64,000 nt of DNA. It comes from DASUPK01 sp963815665. Lineage in GTDB: Bacteria > Actinomycetota > Thermoleophilia > Solirubrobacterales > 70-9. Positions 50,736-59,947 of this stretch are shown piece by piece. The notes beneath the pieces are model-generated. The model had not been told where the DNA came from. It searched no databases and saw only the letters and a list, made by a program, of their open reading frames with translations. The stretch lies in assembly GCA_963815665.1 (NCBI GenBank), contig CAWFHN010000003.1:1-64000 (forward strand). The letters are read 5' to 3'. Each line of letters opens with the position of its first letter. The stretch's first letter is position 1. The translations under genes and the position numbers were made by a program.

Positions 50736-51923
50736 ATGGGGACACCCGAGACGCCTCCGCCTCCCTTCGGCGACTACTACCGGGAGATCTACGCGAAGGG
50801 GATGCTCGCCGGCGAGCGGCCGAACCTGCCGATGGCGTGGGCCGAGCTCGAGGCCAAGGCGCGGGAGTCACTCGACGACCGGGCGATCGCCTACATCTTC
50901 GGCGGCGCCGGGTCCGAGGACACGATGCGGGCCAATCTGGACGCCTTCCGGCGCTGGCGCATCGTGCCGCGCGTGCTGCGGCAGGATCTGTCGGTCCGCG
51001 ACCTCTCGCTCGAGCTGCTCGGCACCCGAATGCCGGCACCGGTGATGCTGGCCCCGATCGGCGTGCAGACGCTGCTCCACGACGGGGGCGAGCTCGCCAC
51101 GGCGCGGGCCGCGGCGACCGTCGGCCTGCCGGTGATCACCAGCACCGCCTCCGCGACCGCGATGGAGGAGATCGCCGAGGCGAACGGGGACGGACCCCGC
51201 TGGTTCCAGCTCTATTGGCCGAACGACGATGAGATTGCGGCGAGCCTCGTCCGGCGCGCCGAGGCGGCCGGATACTCGGCGCTCGTCCTGACCGTCGACA
51301 ACTACGTGCCCGGATGGAAGCCGCGCGACCTGCAGCAGGCCTACCTGCCCTTTCTGGAGGGGATCGGGATCGCGCAGTACCTCTCCGATCCCACCTTCCA
51401 GGCCGGCCTCGAGAAGTCGCCCGAGGAGGACATCGGCGCCGCCGTCGGCCACTTCCTCGGCATCTTCGCCAACCCGAGCCTGACCTGGGAGCGGCTCGAG
51501 TGGCTGCGAGGGACCACCACGTTGCCGATCGTCCTCAAGGGGATCCTCCATCCCGATGACGCGCGGGAGGCCCGGGAGCGCGGCATCGACGGCATCGTCG
51601 TCTCCAATCACGGGGGGCGTCAGATCGACGGTGCCATCGCGTCGCTCGACGCGCTGCCGCCGATCGTCGACGCCGTCGGCGAGGGGATGGCCGTGCTGCT
51701 CGACAGCGGCATTCGCTCCGGAGCCGACGCGTTCAAGGCGCTCGCCCTGGGCGCGGACGCCGTGCTGGTCGGACGGCCCTACCTCTGGGGATTGGCGCTC
51801 GACGGCCAGAACGGGGTCGAGACCGTGCTTCGCTCGCTGCTCGCCGAGCTCGACCTGACGATGGCGCTGTGCGGCGCCATCACCCTGGCCGAGATCGACT
51901 CGGGCCTGCTGAGGGCCGTCTAG
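50736..51923 (+). CDS. FMN-dependent alpha-hydroxy-acid oxidase/dehydrogenase (lactate 2-monooxygenase-like)
   Basis: 395 residues from the ATG at 50736. It is a (beta/alpha)8 FMN enzyme: the N-terminal AIAYIFGGAGSEDTMRANL, VMLAPIGVQTLLHDGGELAT, the substrate-binding WFQLYWPND, and the catalytic His in VVSNHGGRQIDGAIA followed by LLDSGIRSGADAFKALALGA. The large loop between FMN strands fits the lactate monooxygenase or oxidase subgroup. It oxidises 2-hydroxy acids to keto acids; the substrate is not certain. It follows the sulfatase gene closely. It is convergent with the MEDS protein gene (4-base overlap). Confidence 0.87.
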   Translation: MGTPETPPPPFGDYYREIYAKGMLAGERPNLPMAWAELEAKARESLDDRAIAYIFGGAGSEDTMRANLDAFRRWRIVPRVLRQDLSVRDLSLELLGTRMPAPVMLAPIGVQTLLHDGGELATARAAATVGLPVITSTASATAMEEIAEANGDGPRWFQLYWPNDDEIAASLVRRAEAAGYSALVLTVDNYVPGWKPRDLQQAYLPFLEGIGIAQYLSDPTFQAGLEKSPEEDIGAAVGHFLGIFANPSLTWERLEWLRGTTTLPIVLKGILHPDDAREARERGIDGIVVSNHGGRQIDGAIASLDALPPIVDAVGEGMAVLLDSGIRSGADAFKALALGADAVLVGRPYLWGLALDGQNGVETVLRSLLAELDLTMALCGAITLAEIDSGLLRAV

Positions 51924-52888
51924 CCGGCGAACACGAACGCGGGCGCGCTCGCATGCATCGAGACGGTGCAGCCGATGCCGCTGCGGATCTCGACGGCGTC
52001 GCAGAGCATCCGCGCCAGCCAGATGCCGCGACCGCCGATTTTTTCGGCGGACGGCGCGAGCTGGCCGGCGAGGACGTCTCTGATCCCCTCCCCCGCATCG
52101 GAGACCTCGCAGACCAGGTCACCCACCTGCTGCCAGATCCGCAGGGTGGCGGGCGGCCGGCCATGAATCACGGCGTTGCTGGCGATCTCGTTGACCGCCA
52201 GGGCGAGCTCATCCGCGCGCGAGCCCGACAGGCCTACGGCGACCGCCGCCGAGGCGACCGTTCGGCGCACCAGCCGGAGGTCGGCGAGATTGAAGGCGAG
52301 CACGGTCGAGGGCTCGCCCTCCGGATGCTCGATCCGCGTGTCCAGCCGACGGCAGAACTCATGCGGGTCCTCGTACGCATCGCTCACCCTCGAGCCCTGC
52401 GGCCCGACGATCTCCGGGTGGGTGCGGCCTGCGTGCTCGACGATCTCCGCGGGCAGTTGCCGCGCGTCAAACGGGCAGATGAAGCTGACGGGCATGCCCT
52501 CGAAGGCGACGTTGGTCACTGATTCATGCCGCGCCCAGTCCCTGACCGCGGCATCGTTGCCGACGGCCCAGGCCGGCTCACCGATCAGCCGCACGCGCCC
52601 GGCGCCGATGCGCTCGCCGGCCCAGCGGATGAGCTTGTCGCGGGTGCGGGCGGAGCTCTCGTACCACTCGTCCGCCGACATGAGGGTCACCCCCTCCGGC
52701 TCGCCGCCGAGAGCGGACCGCAGGTTGTCGATGTTCGACGCCTGGACGGTCACGAGCGTGGGCTCGCCCGCCTCGATGCCCTGCTCGACGAACGGCAGGG
52801 CGACGTTCATTAACGCGTCATCGGACCCGTAGATCAGGGCCGAATGCTCGAACGCTTCAGGGACGGACGCTTCCCCTTCAAGCCGCAT
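51920..52888 (-). CDS. MEDS-domain anti-sigma/histidine-kinase-like ATPase regulator
   Basis: 322 residues. The N-terminal half is a MEDS sensory domain (HSALIYGSDDALMNVALPFV, VTVQASNIDNLRSAL, ICPFDARQLP). The C-terminal half is a GHKL ATPase of the RsbW/RsbA type (ELALAVNEIASNAVIHG as the N box, VSDAGEGI as G1, GGRGIWLARMLCDAVEI as G2). Such fusions are thought to sense small molecules or light and to control partner-switching sigma-factor networks. No phosphorylatable His domain is present. A STAS protein at 42808 could be in the same pathway, but this is not shown by context. It is divergent from the GH25 gene. Confidence 0.85.
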   Translation of the reverse strand: MRLEGEASVPEAFEHSALIYGSDDALMNVALPFVEQGIEAGEPTLVTVQASNIDNLRSALGGEPEGVTLMSADEWYESSARTRDKLIRWAGERIGAGRVRLIGEPAWAVGNDAAVRDWARHESVTNVAFEGMPVSFICPFDARQLPAEIVEHAGRTHPEIVGPQGSRVSDAYEDPHEFCRRLDTRIEHPEGEPSTVLAFNLADLRLVRRTVASAAVAVGLSGSRADELALAVNEIASNAVIHGRPPATLRIWQQVGDLVCEVSDAGEGIRDVLAGQLAPSAEKIGGRGIWLARMLCDAVEIRSGIGCTVSMHASAPAFVFAG

Positions 52889-52975
52889 TTCCTATCTCTA
52901 CCCGGTCAACTTCGGTTTGACTCCTGGGTAGCCGGGCGCTCTGATCGCAGCCGGACCGGGTTGCAGAATCCAGAC

Positions 52976-53740
52976 ATGCGTCTCCGCTCGACGACAAAGG
53001 CCGCCTTCGCCGCGGCACTCTGCCTGGCGACGGTGGGCCTCATGCCCGCCCCGGCGAGCGCCGGCACGAAGGCGAGGGGGATCGACGTCTCCCGCTTCCA
53101 GGGGCCGATCGACTGGCCCACGGTCGCCATCACCGGGGGAATCAGGTTCGCCTTCGTCCAGGCCAGCAGGGGCAGCGGCACCGATTGCACCGTGAAGCCG
53201 TTGCAGTGCGGCGCCGATCCGTACTTCGCCTCGAACCGGGTGGCCGCCGAGGCCAACGGGATCCGCGTCGGCGCCTATCACCGCGCCTTCGCGGCGGGGG
53301 GCACTCCGGACACCGCGCGCGCCGATGCGATCGCCGAGGCGGACCTCTTCCTCGGCGCAGTCGGCTCCCTGCAGAGCGGCGAGCTGGTGCCCGTGCTGGA
53401 CGTCGAGACGCCGTTCAGCGGAATGACCTCCACCACGCTGCGCACCTGGGTCCGTGTCTGGGTGAAGAGGGTGAACAGGCGGCTCGGGCGCAAGCCGATG
53501 ATCTACACGAACGCCTCCAGTTGGGCCGCGACCGGCAACGCGCGCGAGTTCGCGAAGGCGAAGTACCCCCTCTGGGTGGCCGAGTGGGGAGTGTCGAGGC
53601 CCTCGGTCCCGGCGGGCAACTGGGCCGGTCACGGCTATTCGGTGTGGCAGTACTCGAGCTCGGGAACGGTGGCCGGGATCTCGGGGAAGGTCGATCAGGA
53701 CCGGCTCGGCACGGGACTCGCCAAGATCACGGTGCGTTGA
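52976..53740 (+). CDS. Secreted GH25 lysozyme-type muramidase
   Basis: 254 residues from the ATG at 52976. Signal peptide (KAAFAAALCLATVGLMPAPA). The GH25 barrel starts ARGIDVSRFQGPIDWPTVA (with the family Asp), continues FAFVQASRGSGTD, the active-site Asp-x-Glu in LVPVLDVETPF, and ends with VWQYSSSGTVAGISGKVDQD. Such enzymes cleave the glycan strand of peptidoglycan. No separate wall-binding domain is present. A longer upstream frame lacks a signal peptide and is not preferred. Its end converges on the GGDEF gene (14-base overlap). Confidence 0.92.
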   Translation: MRLRSTTKAAFAAALCLATVGLMPAPASAGTKARGIDVSRFQGPIDWPTVAITGGIRFAFVQASRGSGTDCTVKPLQCGADPYFASNRVAAEANGIRVGAYHRAFAAGGTPDTARADAIAEADLFLGAVGSLQSGELVPVLDVETPFSGMTSTTLRTWVRVWVKRVNRRLGRKPMIYTNASSWAATGNAREFAKAKYPLWVAEWGVSRPSVPAGNWAGHGYSVWQYSSSGTVAGISGKVDQDRLGTGLAKITVR

Positions 53741-55214
53741 CGCCGCTGGGCGCGGTGCCCGCATCCCAGATCCGCACGCAGTTCCGCCCGGCGTTCTTCG
53801 CCTGATAGAGCGCCTGATCGGCGGCGTGGACCAGCGCGTCGGGGGTGCGCTGCTTCCCGACCGCGAGCGCGGCCCCGACTGAGAGGGTGAGATCGATCGA
53901 GGCATCGCCCACCCGGACCGGCTCCTCGGCCAGGGCCTCCCGGGCGCGCTCCGCGAGTGCTTGTACACCCTCGCGATCGATGTCCGGCGCCAGCACGGCG
54001 AACTCCTCCCCGCCCCAGCGGGCCAGGCAGTCCTCCGAGCGGAGCACCGAGGCGATCCGGTCGGTCACCGTCTGCAGCACCGCATCGCCCATCAGGTGAC
54101 CGTGCTCATCGTTGACTCGCTTGAAGTGATCGACGTCGAGCAGGAGGACCGCGGGAATGCCGCCATCCGAGTAGGTCAGCTCGCCGGCGAGGACCTCACC
54201 GAAGTGACGCCGGTTGAAGATGCCGGTGACGGGGTCCTCGCGGGAGAGCCGGTCCGCCTCGGAGTGGGCGCGCTCGAGCTCGCGGTTGGCCTGCTCGACG
54301 CGCTTGAGGGACGCGGCCAGCTCGTCGGAGCGCTTCGAGGCGAGCTCGAGCGCTGCGTCGCGCCGGCGCGCCAGGGTCCGGAGCATCACGGCCACGGTGA
54401 TGGTGAGCGCGCCGCCGACCAGCAGGATCGCCCAGGGCAGGAGGGTCTCGGTCGTCGTCAGGGATCCCCCGGCAACGCTCACGGTCCAGGCGCGGCCAGG
54501 GGTCGCGATGGCCACCTTGACGGCGTTGTCGAGGCCGGATCCGATCGTCGCCAGAGGCGTCACCTGATCGCGAAGCTGAAGCGGAGTCGGGTTCACGGTC
54601 AGCGGAAGCGCCTCGGCCACCAGCTGCTGGGCGTCGACCAGCCCGACGATCGCGCTTTGCGACTCGAGCGACGAGATCTCGCCGCTGTCCTGGTGGGAGA
54701 CGACGGGCACGCTCATGTAGAAGCCCTCGTGGCCGTTCGCGAGCTCGACAGGTGGGGAGATGGCGACCTGCTTTCGCAGTGACGAGAGCTTGAGCGGGCG
54801 CGACGCGACCGGTTGATTCAGCGCGTCGGCGAGGACCGCGTCGCCGGGGTCCGCCGGCACCACCAGGATCGGGTGAGGCCCGATGTCATGCGGGGGCACC
54901 AGCTTGCCGCTGGGCGAATGGCGAACCCACTCGACGCTGACGACCGAGTCCTCGTTGCGGCCTCGGACGTGCGCCCAGCGTGCGAACTCGGCCGCGTCCG
55001 CGTCGTCGTGCACGCCCACCATGTCCGCGACGTCCTCGAGGTAGTAGGCGCGGCGCCGCAGCGCGTCCGAGATCTTCATCTGGGCCGTGTCGACCCGGTC
55101 GCTGCGAGTCGAATGGAGGTTGTGCCTGGTGACGAAGTAGGCGGCCAGAGCGGCTCCGACGGTCGCGAGGACCATCGCGATCACGATTCCCCGCTGGAGG
55201 GCCTTTGAGCTCAC
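53727..55214 (-). CDS. Membrane-bound GGDEF diguanylate cyclase with periplasmic sensor (CHASE-like)
   Basis: About 495 residues. Membrane segment 1 (GIVIAMVLATVGAALAAYFV), an extracellular CHASE-type sensor of about 230 residues, a second membrane segment (LLPWAILLVGGALTITVAVM), a coiled-coil, and a GGDEF domain. The active-site motif is RWGGEEF, and the substrate block is DVDHFKRVNDEHGHLMGDAV, so it should make c-di-GMP from two GTP. No RxxD product-inhibition site is obvious just ahead of GGEEF. The GTG at 55214 places the membrane segment near the start; a TTG at 55283 is an alternative. Confidence 0.88.
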   Translation of the reverse strand: MSSKALQRGIVIAMVLATVGAALAAYFVTRHNLHSTRSDRVDTAQMKISDALRRRAYYLEDVADMVGVHDDADAAEFARWAHVRGRNEDSVVSVEWVRHSPSGKLVPPHDIGPHPILVVPADPGDAVLADALNQPVASRPLKLSSLRKQVAISPPVELANGHEGFYMSVPVVSHQDSGEISSLESQSAIVGLVDAQQLVAEALPLTVNPTPLQLRDQVTPLATIGSGLDNAVKVAIATPGRAWTVSVAGGSLTTTETLLPWAILLVGGALTITVAVMLRTLARRRDAALELASKRSDELAASLKRVEQANRELERAHSEADRLSREDPVTGIFNRRHFGEVLAGELTYSDGGIPAVLLLDVDHFKRVNDEHGHLMGDAVLQTVTDRIASVLRSEDCLARWGGEEFAVLAPDIDREGVQALAERAREALAEEPVRVGDASIDLTLSVGAALAVGKQRTPDALVHAADQALYQAKNAGRNCVRIWDAGTAPSGVNAP

Positions 55215-55310
55215 CTGGCTGTCTTCGGCGCTCAGGCGTGCGAAGTTGAGGCGCGCACTCCCGCCGACGCAGCAATCACCCAACTACTGACGAGGGAGCA
55301 GCGCCCGGTT

Positions 55311-56114
55311 CTACCCGGCCGCCACCCAGCCGCCGTCCACGTGGATCACCTGGCCGGTGATGTAGCCGGCGCCGTCCGAAGCCAGGAACAGGACGGTCTC
55401 GGCGATCTCCTCCGGCTTGCCGAAGCGCTTCAGCGGGTTCATGGCGATGGCCTCGTCGATGTGCTCGGGGGAGACTCCCCACTCCGTCTCCCATTCGCCT
55501 GAGATCGGCCCCGGGGCGAGGGCGTTCACGCGGATCTCCGGAGCCAGGTCCCTCGCCAGCGTGGTGGTGAGGCCACGGATCGCTCCCTTCGCGGTGGAGT
55601 AGGTGACGGGAACGAAGTTGATCGCGTTGTCCGGGTTGATCCCGTTGCCGTAGGTGCTCGAGAAGTTGACGATGGAGCCGCCGCTACCTTCGAGCATCGT
55701 CGGCCTGACGGCGTGACACATCCGCATTGCTCCGATGACATCGACCTGAAGGAGGGCGCTCGCCGCGGCGGTGTCCAGCTCGCTGAATCTCACCGTGTCC
55801 GCCTCGTCGAGGCGGCCGGCGGCGTTGACCAGGACGTCCAACCGGCCGTAGCGCTCGACGACGTCGGCGATGAACGCGTCGACCGACTCCTGATCCGTGA
55901 CGTCAAGTGAGCCGGAGTGAGCCTGCCCGCCCCGGCCCTCCAGGTCCGCCACGATCTCCTCCGCCTGGGAGCGAGAGGAGCGATAGCCGATCGCAACCGA
56001 GGCGCCCTCCGAACCGAACCCTCTGGCGACAGCCCCGCCCAGCGTCCCTCCGCCACCCGTGACCACCGCCACCCTCCCCTCGAAGCGCCGGCCGTCATTC
56101 CATTGAGCGCCCAT
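55311..56114 (-). CDS. Short-chain dehydrogenase/reductase
   Basis: 267 residues, classical SDR. Cofactor motif AVVTGGGGTLGGAVARGFG (TGxxxGxG form), Asn region DVLVNAAGRLDEAD, catalytic Ser near VNFSSTYGNGI, and YSTAKGAIRG as the YxxxK motif. The C-terminus GAGYITGQVIHVDGGWVAAG is typical of 3-ketoacyl-reductase/glucose-dehydrogenase relatives. The substrate is not known. The gene is divergent from a small conserved gene starting at 56154. Confidence 0.9.
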   Translation of the reverse strand: MGAQWNDGRRFEGRVAVVTGGGGTLGGAVARGFGSEGASVAIGYRSSRSQAEEIVADLEGRGGQAHSGSLDVTDQESVDAFIADVVERYGRLDVLVNAAGRLDEADTVRFSELDTAAASALLQVDVIGAMRMCHAVRPTMLEGSGGSIVNFSSTYGNGINPDNAINFVPVTYSTAKGAIRGLTTTLARDLAPEIRVNALAPGPISGEWETEWGVSPEHIDEAIAMNPLKRFGKPEEIAETVLFLASDGAGYITGQVIHVDGGWVAAG

Positions 56115-56153
56115 GCTTCTCCCTCGGTCGTGGATCGTGAGACCATCATCCCA

Positions 56154-56483
56154 GTGGACCGATCCCTAACCAGCCATCACCGTGACACGGTCGAGAAGAT
56201 CTTCCGGCACCCGACCAGCGCCAATATCGAATGGCGCCAGGTCGTCGCTCTGCTCGAGGCGATCGGAACCGTGAGGCATGAGCGCAACGGGAAACTGGCG
56301 GTGACGCTGGGTCCCGAGAGCGAGGTGCTCACACCGCCCCACGGGAAGGACATCGACATCCAGATGGTCCTTGACCTGCGGCGAATGCTCACCCAGGCGG
56401 GTTTCTCACCAGACGGCGTGCCCGCGGTCCCCGACGAACGGTCGAGGGATCACGGCGACAGCCGATGGGGCGAGCCTTCCTAG
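56154..56483 (+). CDS. Small conserved hypothetical protein (HicA-like outline)
   Basis: About 109 residues from a GTG at 56154 (a GTG at 56130 is possible). The text HRDTVEKIFRHPTSANIEWR, VVALLEAIGTVRHERNGKLA and IDIQMVLDLRRMLTQAGF has the look of a small actinobacterial family with a double-stranded RNA-binding-like (YcfA/HicA) fold. No HicB-type partner is adjacent, so a toxin role is not supported. It converges with the DUF1326 gene, whose stop is at the next base. Confidence 0.6.
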   Translation: MDRSLTSHHRDTVEKIFRHPTSANIEWRQVVALLEAIGTVRHERNGKLAVTLGPESEVLTPPHGKDIDIQMVLDLRRMLTQAGFSPDGVPAVPDERSRDHGDSRWGEPS

Positions 56484-57086
56484 TCAGGCCGCCCAGGCGA
56501 ATTCGGATGCCGAGATCCCCGTCTTCCCCTCGTACTCGATCCCGAAGGCGCTGATCTTCGAACGTTTGGCCTCGGCGGCGTTGAACTCCGACGAAGCCGG
56601 ATGGAAGACGCCGACGAGCCGCACTGGTTGACCGGTTTCGACGCCGAAGGGCACGATGTCCTCGATCTCGAAGTCGATCGCGTCCCCGATCTTGACGCTG
56701 TGGCTCAGACCCTCCTCGGCCAGCTCGAACGGGGCCCGCTCGACCCCGAGCATTTCTCCGACCAGGGGTGTGAGCGCCTCCATCGGTCCGCCCTTCTGGC
56801 CGCCGAAGACGGCGGTGAGCTTCTCCAGCTGCTCGTCGCTCGCGTGCTCCTCGACGAACAAACCAAGGCGCCAGTTGCCCTCGGTCATGACCTTCGGAGT
56901 GTCGGCGATCGCGGCAACCTTGATGCCGCTGACGTCCGTTCCCTCGATCTCGCCCTCCTTGATGTTGAAGACGAGGGTGACGCGGCAGAAGTCGTACGTG
57001 GCGCCGTGGTCGAACGACATGTTGCACGGGCACATCAGGTCGCAGGAGCATGTTTCGAAGTAGCTCCCCTTCAAGCTCCACGACAT
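56484..57086 (-). CDS. DUF1326 family protein
   Basis: 200 residues beginning MSWSLKGSYFETCSCDLMCP, with the cysteine cluster CSCDLMCPC that marks DUF1326. The rest is a single alpha/beta domain (VTLVFNIKEGEIEGTDVSG, KIGDAIDFEIEDIVPFGVET). The Cys cluster may bind a metal. It is divergent from the DUF2182 membrane-protein gene; these two families are often found together, so they may work as a pair. The biochemical role is unknown. Confidence 0.87.
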   Translation of the reverse strand: MSWSLKGSYFETCSCDLMCPCNMSFDHGATYDFCRVTLVFNIKEGEIEGTDVSGIKVAAIADTPKVMTEGNWRLGLFVEEHASDEQLEKLTAVFGGQKGGPMEALTPLVGEMLGVERAPFELAEEGLSHSVKIGDAIDFEIEDIVPFGVETGQPVRLVGVFHPASSEFNAAEAKRSKISAFGIEYEGKTGISASEFAWAA

Positions 57087-57186
57087 CGAACTCCTCCTTC
57101 CCTTGCTGTACCGGGAAGTGTCTCACGGTTCGCGCGCAAGATCGGGCGATCTTGACTTCGCTCGAGCTTCGGGTAGGTTCCGGCCC

Positions 57187-58101
57187 GTGGAATCGGCAAC
57201 GCTTCGCCGACCGCCGCCGCTTCCCGCGCTGATCCAAGTCGGGCTCATCAGCGCGCTCTTCGTACTCGCCGCCGTCGCGTGGGCGATCACCAACGATCAG
57301 ATGGCCGGAATGGACGCCGGGCCCGGGACCGATCCGGGATCGCTCGGGTTCTTCCTCGGTGTTTGGGTGGTGATGATGGCCGCGATGATGTTCCCCTCGA
57401 TCGCGCCCATGGTCCTCATGTTCGCGCGGATCCAAGAGGGCAGGCGGGAGCGTGATGCCGGGGCACCGGCCGGCCTCACGACACTGTTCGTCGGCGGCTA
57501 CCTGGTGAGCTGGGCGGCGGCGGGCCTGATCGGCTACGGGCTGTTCGAACTCGGCCGGGCGGCCGTCGGCAGCACCTTCGCGTGGGACGACGCGGGGCCA
57601 TATCTCGCCGGGGGGATCATCATCGCGGCCGCCGTCTACCAGTTGACGCCGCTCAAGGACGTCTGCCTCCGCAATTGCCGGAGCCCGCTGATGTTCCTCA
57701 TGAACCACTCGAAGCCCGGACGCATCGGCGCCGTTCGGATGGGCGTTGAGCACGGCGGCTACTGCGTCGGCTGCTGCTGGATGCTGATGGCGGCGCTCTT
57801 CGCGCTCGGCGTCATGAGCCTCGGCTGGATGGCCTTCATCGCAGCCTTGATCGCGGCGGAGAAGCTCCTGCCGTCGCGGGAGCTGGCCAACCGCGGGATC
57901 GCCATCCTGCTGCTCGTGCTCGGGCTATCGGTCGCGTTCATGCCCGAGAACGTCCCCGGGCTGACCCTGCCCGGATCGGCTGAGGCCATGCATGCGATGA
58001 AGGCCATGGGGATGGAGCCCCAGGAAGGGAAGTCGCCGAGCATGAGCCCCGACGATCAGATGGGGTCGGACCAGATGAAGTCGGGCCAGATGAAGCCCTA
58101 G
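57187..58101 (+). CDS. DUF2182 predicted metal-binding membrane protein
   Basis: 304 residues from a GTG at 57187. Seven or so membrane segments carry the hallmark AMMFPSIAPMVLMFARIQEG, and the later CLRNCRSPLMF and GGYCVGCCWMLMAALFALGV with paired Cys. The tail is rich in Met and polar residues (SMSPDDQMGSDQMKSGQMKP), reminiscent of copper-handling proteins, so metal transport is plausible (inference). The partner DUF1326 gene is divergent. An upstream in-frame start at 57103 would add a non-conserved, basic extension. Confidence 0.85.
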   Translation: MESATLRRPPPLPALIQVGLISALFVLAAVAWAITNDQMAGMDAGPGTDPGSLGFFLGVWVVMMAAMMFPSIAPMVLMFARIQEGRRERDAGAPAGLTTLFVGGYLVSWAAAGLIGYGLFELGRAAVGSTFAWDDAGPYLAGGIIIAAAVYQLTPLKDVCLRNCRSPLMFLMNHSKPGRIGAVRMGVEHGGYCVGCCWMLMAALFALGVMSLGWMAFIAALIAAEKLLPSRELANRGIAILLLVLGLSVAFMPENVPGLTLPGSAEAMHAMKAMGMEPQEGKSPSMSPDDQMGSDQMKSGQMKP

Positions 58102-58154
58102 AGCATGTCCTCGTCCCAGGGCCGCAGCCGGGTTGGGGCCGTAGGATTGCGGCC

Positions 58155-58556
58155 GTGCCGTTCACGCACAGGAACCTCAAGAAGGACCTGGAGGACGTCG
58201 GGTCCAACTTCGACGCGGCGCCGGACCTGGAATTCCGCCTGGCGACCGAGGCGCTCGAGCTCGAGCAATCCGGCCTGAGCTACCAGCGCGTGCCGCCCGG
58301 CCATCGCTTTCCGTACGGCCACACGCACAAGACTCAGGAGGAGGTGTACGTGGTCGTCCGCGGGAGCGGGCGGATGAAGGTCGATGACGAGATCGTCGAG
58401 CTCAAGGAATGGGACGCGGTCCGCGTCCCGCCCGGTACGTGGCGAGGCTACGAGGCCGGACCCGATGGCCTCGAGATCCTCGTCATCGGCGCGCCCAGTC
58501 TCGGCGACGGTCGGCGCGAAGACGTCGAGGGCCGGCGCAACTGGTGGGCTGACTAG
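58155..58556 (+). CDS. Cupin-domain protein
   Basis: 133 residues, a single small cupin. Motif 1 is VPPGHRFPYGHTHKTQEEVY with likely metal-binding His and Glu residues, and motif 2 is AVRVPPGTWRGYEAGPDG. The N-terminus (HRNLKKDLEDVGSNFDAAPD) fits the cupin_2 proteins of this group. The function is not determined. It ends about 70 bases before the tRNA fragment at 58630. Confidence 0.85.
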   Translation: MPFTHRNLKKDLEDVGSNFDAAPDLEFRLATEALELEQSGLSYQRVPPGHRFPYGHTHKTQEEVYVVVRGSGRMKVDDEIVELKEWDAVRVPPGTWRGYEAGPDGLEILVIGAPSLGDGRREDVEGRRNWWAD

Positions 58557-58987
58557 CTCGACGCCCCTAGCAGCCCCCTGACTTGTTCCGGATGGGACGC
58601 GAGCTGCTCGCGGAGCTGATGAGTAGTAGTCGGGGCGGCTGGATTTGAACCAGCGACCTTTCGGCCCCCAGCCGAGCGGCTTCACGTGTCTATGTGTCTC
58701 GGAGCGTCCGTCGTTTCCTATGTGTCCAGGGCCGTGGATGATCTGGACAGATAGGACGATGCATCCGGTACCAAAGCGGTACCACAAGGTGTGGGGACAG
58801 ACGGCTGCTTTGCATGGAAAGCAGTGGTCTCAGCCCAGCTCGGTTGCTTGGCGCTTTACCGGTCCATGTGACCGGCTTCTCGCCGAGCAGCCCGTGTCGA
58901 GGTGCCCTCTGGTGAGTTCTTCCGGAAATGCCGGAACAACTCACCAAGTGTGCCGCTTTGGACGAGAAGCGGCAGCCTTGGATCCGA
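58557..58987. other. Gene-free stretch around the tRNA fragment
   Basis: About 430 bases with no credible gene. The left part holds the tRNA-Pro 3' fragment (58630-58675). To its right the sequence has a repeated GTGTCTATGTGTCT-like stretch and direct copies of GGTACC (ATCCGGTACCAAAGCGGTAC), and is visibly poorer in G+C. Confidence 0.5.
58630..58675 (-). pseudogene. 3' fragment of a tRNA-Pro(GGG) gene; probable attachment-site scar
   Basis: Read on the minus strand: the 3' side of the anticodon stem and loop (TCGG-CTGGGGG-CCGA, anticodon GGG), variable region, T arm GCTGG-TTCAAAT-CCAGC and acceptor 3' strand CGCCCCG plus discriminator A. The C1-G72-type end and A73 fit tRNA-Pro. The 5' acceptor strand and D arm are missing. 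Such fragments arise when an element integrates into the 3' part of a tRNA gene. Confidence 0.75.
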
Positions 58988-59947
58988 CTACAGCGGCAGC
59001 CGCCGAGCTTTCTTTCGACACTTCTTCCGTGCCTTGTGGGAGTGCTTCTTCTTGCACTTCTTGAGCGCCGCGGCGCGCTCCCCGGTGGTGAGTTGAGGCG
59101 TCACACCGGGCGGCGTCTCCGTGGGGGTCGCCGTGAAGATTGCCGTGACTGATTTGTCGGCGTCCACGCTCATCGTGCAGTTGTTGCCGGAAGGGGTGTC
59201 GCATCCGGTCCAGCCGCCGAATGAGGAGCCTGGCGAGGGCGTCGCGGTCAGGATCACCGAGCTGCCGCTGTTGTAGCTCTGGGTGCAGTCGCCGCCGCAG
59301 CCGATCCCAGTCCCGGTCACGTTGCCGGTCCCGGTGCCGGCCCTTTGCACGGTCAACAGATGCTCGAGTGCGTTGACGGTGACCGAGAAGACCAAGTCGG
59401 CGCCCGTATGGCCCGCCGATGAGAACGTGCTGGGCGCCGCCACGGCCGAGAAGAGTTGCCCTGGGCAGTCGCTCCCGTCCCCGTCCCGTTCGCCCACCCC
59501 GGTCTGGCTTGACGCCGGTCTCGAGAACTCGAGCGCGTAGAGGTGTCCCGCGATCACGCTCGCCGGTGTCCCGAAGTTCGCGGTTATGAGTGCCCCACTG
59601 TCCTGCGCCGTGGTGTCGAGGACCGTGGCCGTGGCGAGGACTCCGTCTACGGGGACACCCGCGCTCGTATCGAGGATGTCGACGACCCAGTCTCCGGCGG
59701 TGCCGCTCTTGTACACCTCGAGCTGTGCGCTCGTGAGCGTGCCCGTGTTCTGCGCCGTAAAGGTTTGGGCATGCCGGGTGACCCCGCTGTTGGTTTGGAA
59801 CGATTCGGGGGGCCCGGCGCAGCTCGCATCCGGTACCTCCGAAGCTGCAGCGCGCGGCGCCTGAAACGTCAGCAATCCCAGGGCGGCTAGGGCGATCCCG
59901 AGCGCCATCCACCACCACCTGCAGATCGTCTCGAATCCGAAGCCCAC
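58988..59947 (-). CDS. Exported protein with a divergent beta-repeat domain and basic Cys/Lys tail
   Basis: 319 residues from a GTG at 59947 with GGGAG upstream. The signal segment MALGIALAALGLLTFQAPRA is followed by a jelly-roll-like region (NTGTLTSAQLEVYKSGTAGD, SQTGVGERDGDGSDC) and then a 'Divergent InlB B-repeat'-like unit (GTGTGNVTGTGIGCGGDCTQ, GSSFGGWTGC, VDADKSVTAIF). It ends in a Lys/Arg/Cys tail (KKCKKKHSHKARKKCRKKA) of the type seen in several exported proteins here. It is possibly a surface protein. Low-complexity tails make the exact role unclear. Confidence 0.75.
   Translation of the reverse strand: MGFGFETICRWWWMALGIALAALGLLTFQAPRAAASEVPDASCAGPPESFQTNSGVTRHAQTFTAQNTGTLTSAQLEVYKSGTAGDWVVDILDTSAGVPVDGVLATATVLDTTAQDSGALITANFGTPASVIAGHLYALEFSRPASSQTGVGERDGDGSDCPGQLFSAVAAPSTFSSAGHTGADLVFSVTVNALEHLLTVQRAGTGTGNVTGTGIGCGGDCTQSYNSGSSVILTATPSPGSSFGGWTGCDTPSGNNCTMSVDADKSVTAIFTATPTETPPGVTPQLTTGERAAALKKCKKKHSHKARKKCRKKARRLPL

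Noticed and set aside
56154..56483. Toxin-antitoxin (HicA) locus
   Set aside because: Only a vague fold resemblance, no HicB partner, and the conserved text suits a non-toxin small family.
58630..58720. Complete tRNA-Pro gene
   Set aside because: The 5' acceptor strand and D arm are missing. Only positions from the anticodon stem to the discriminator base are recognisable.
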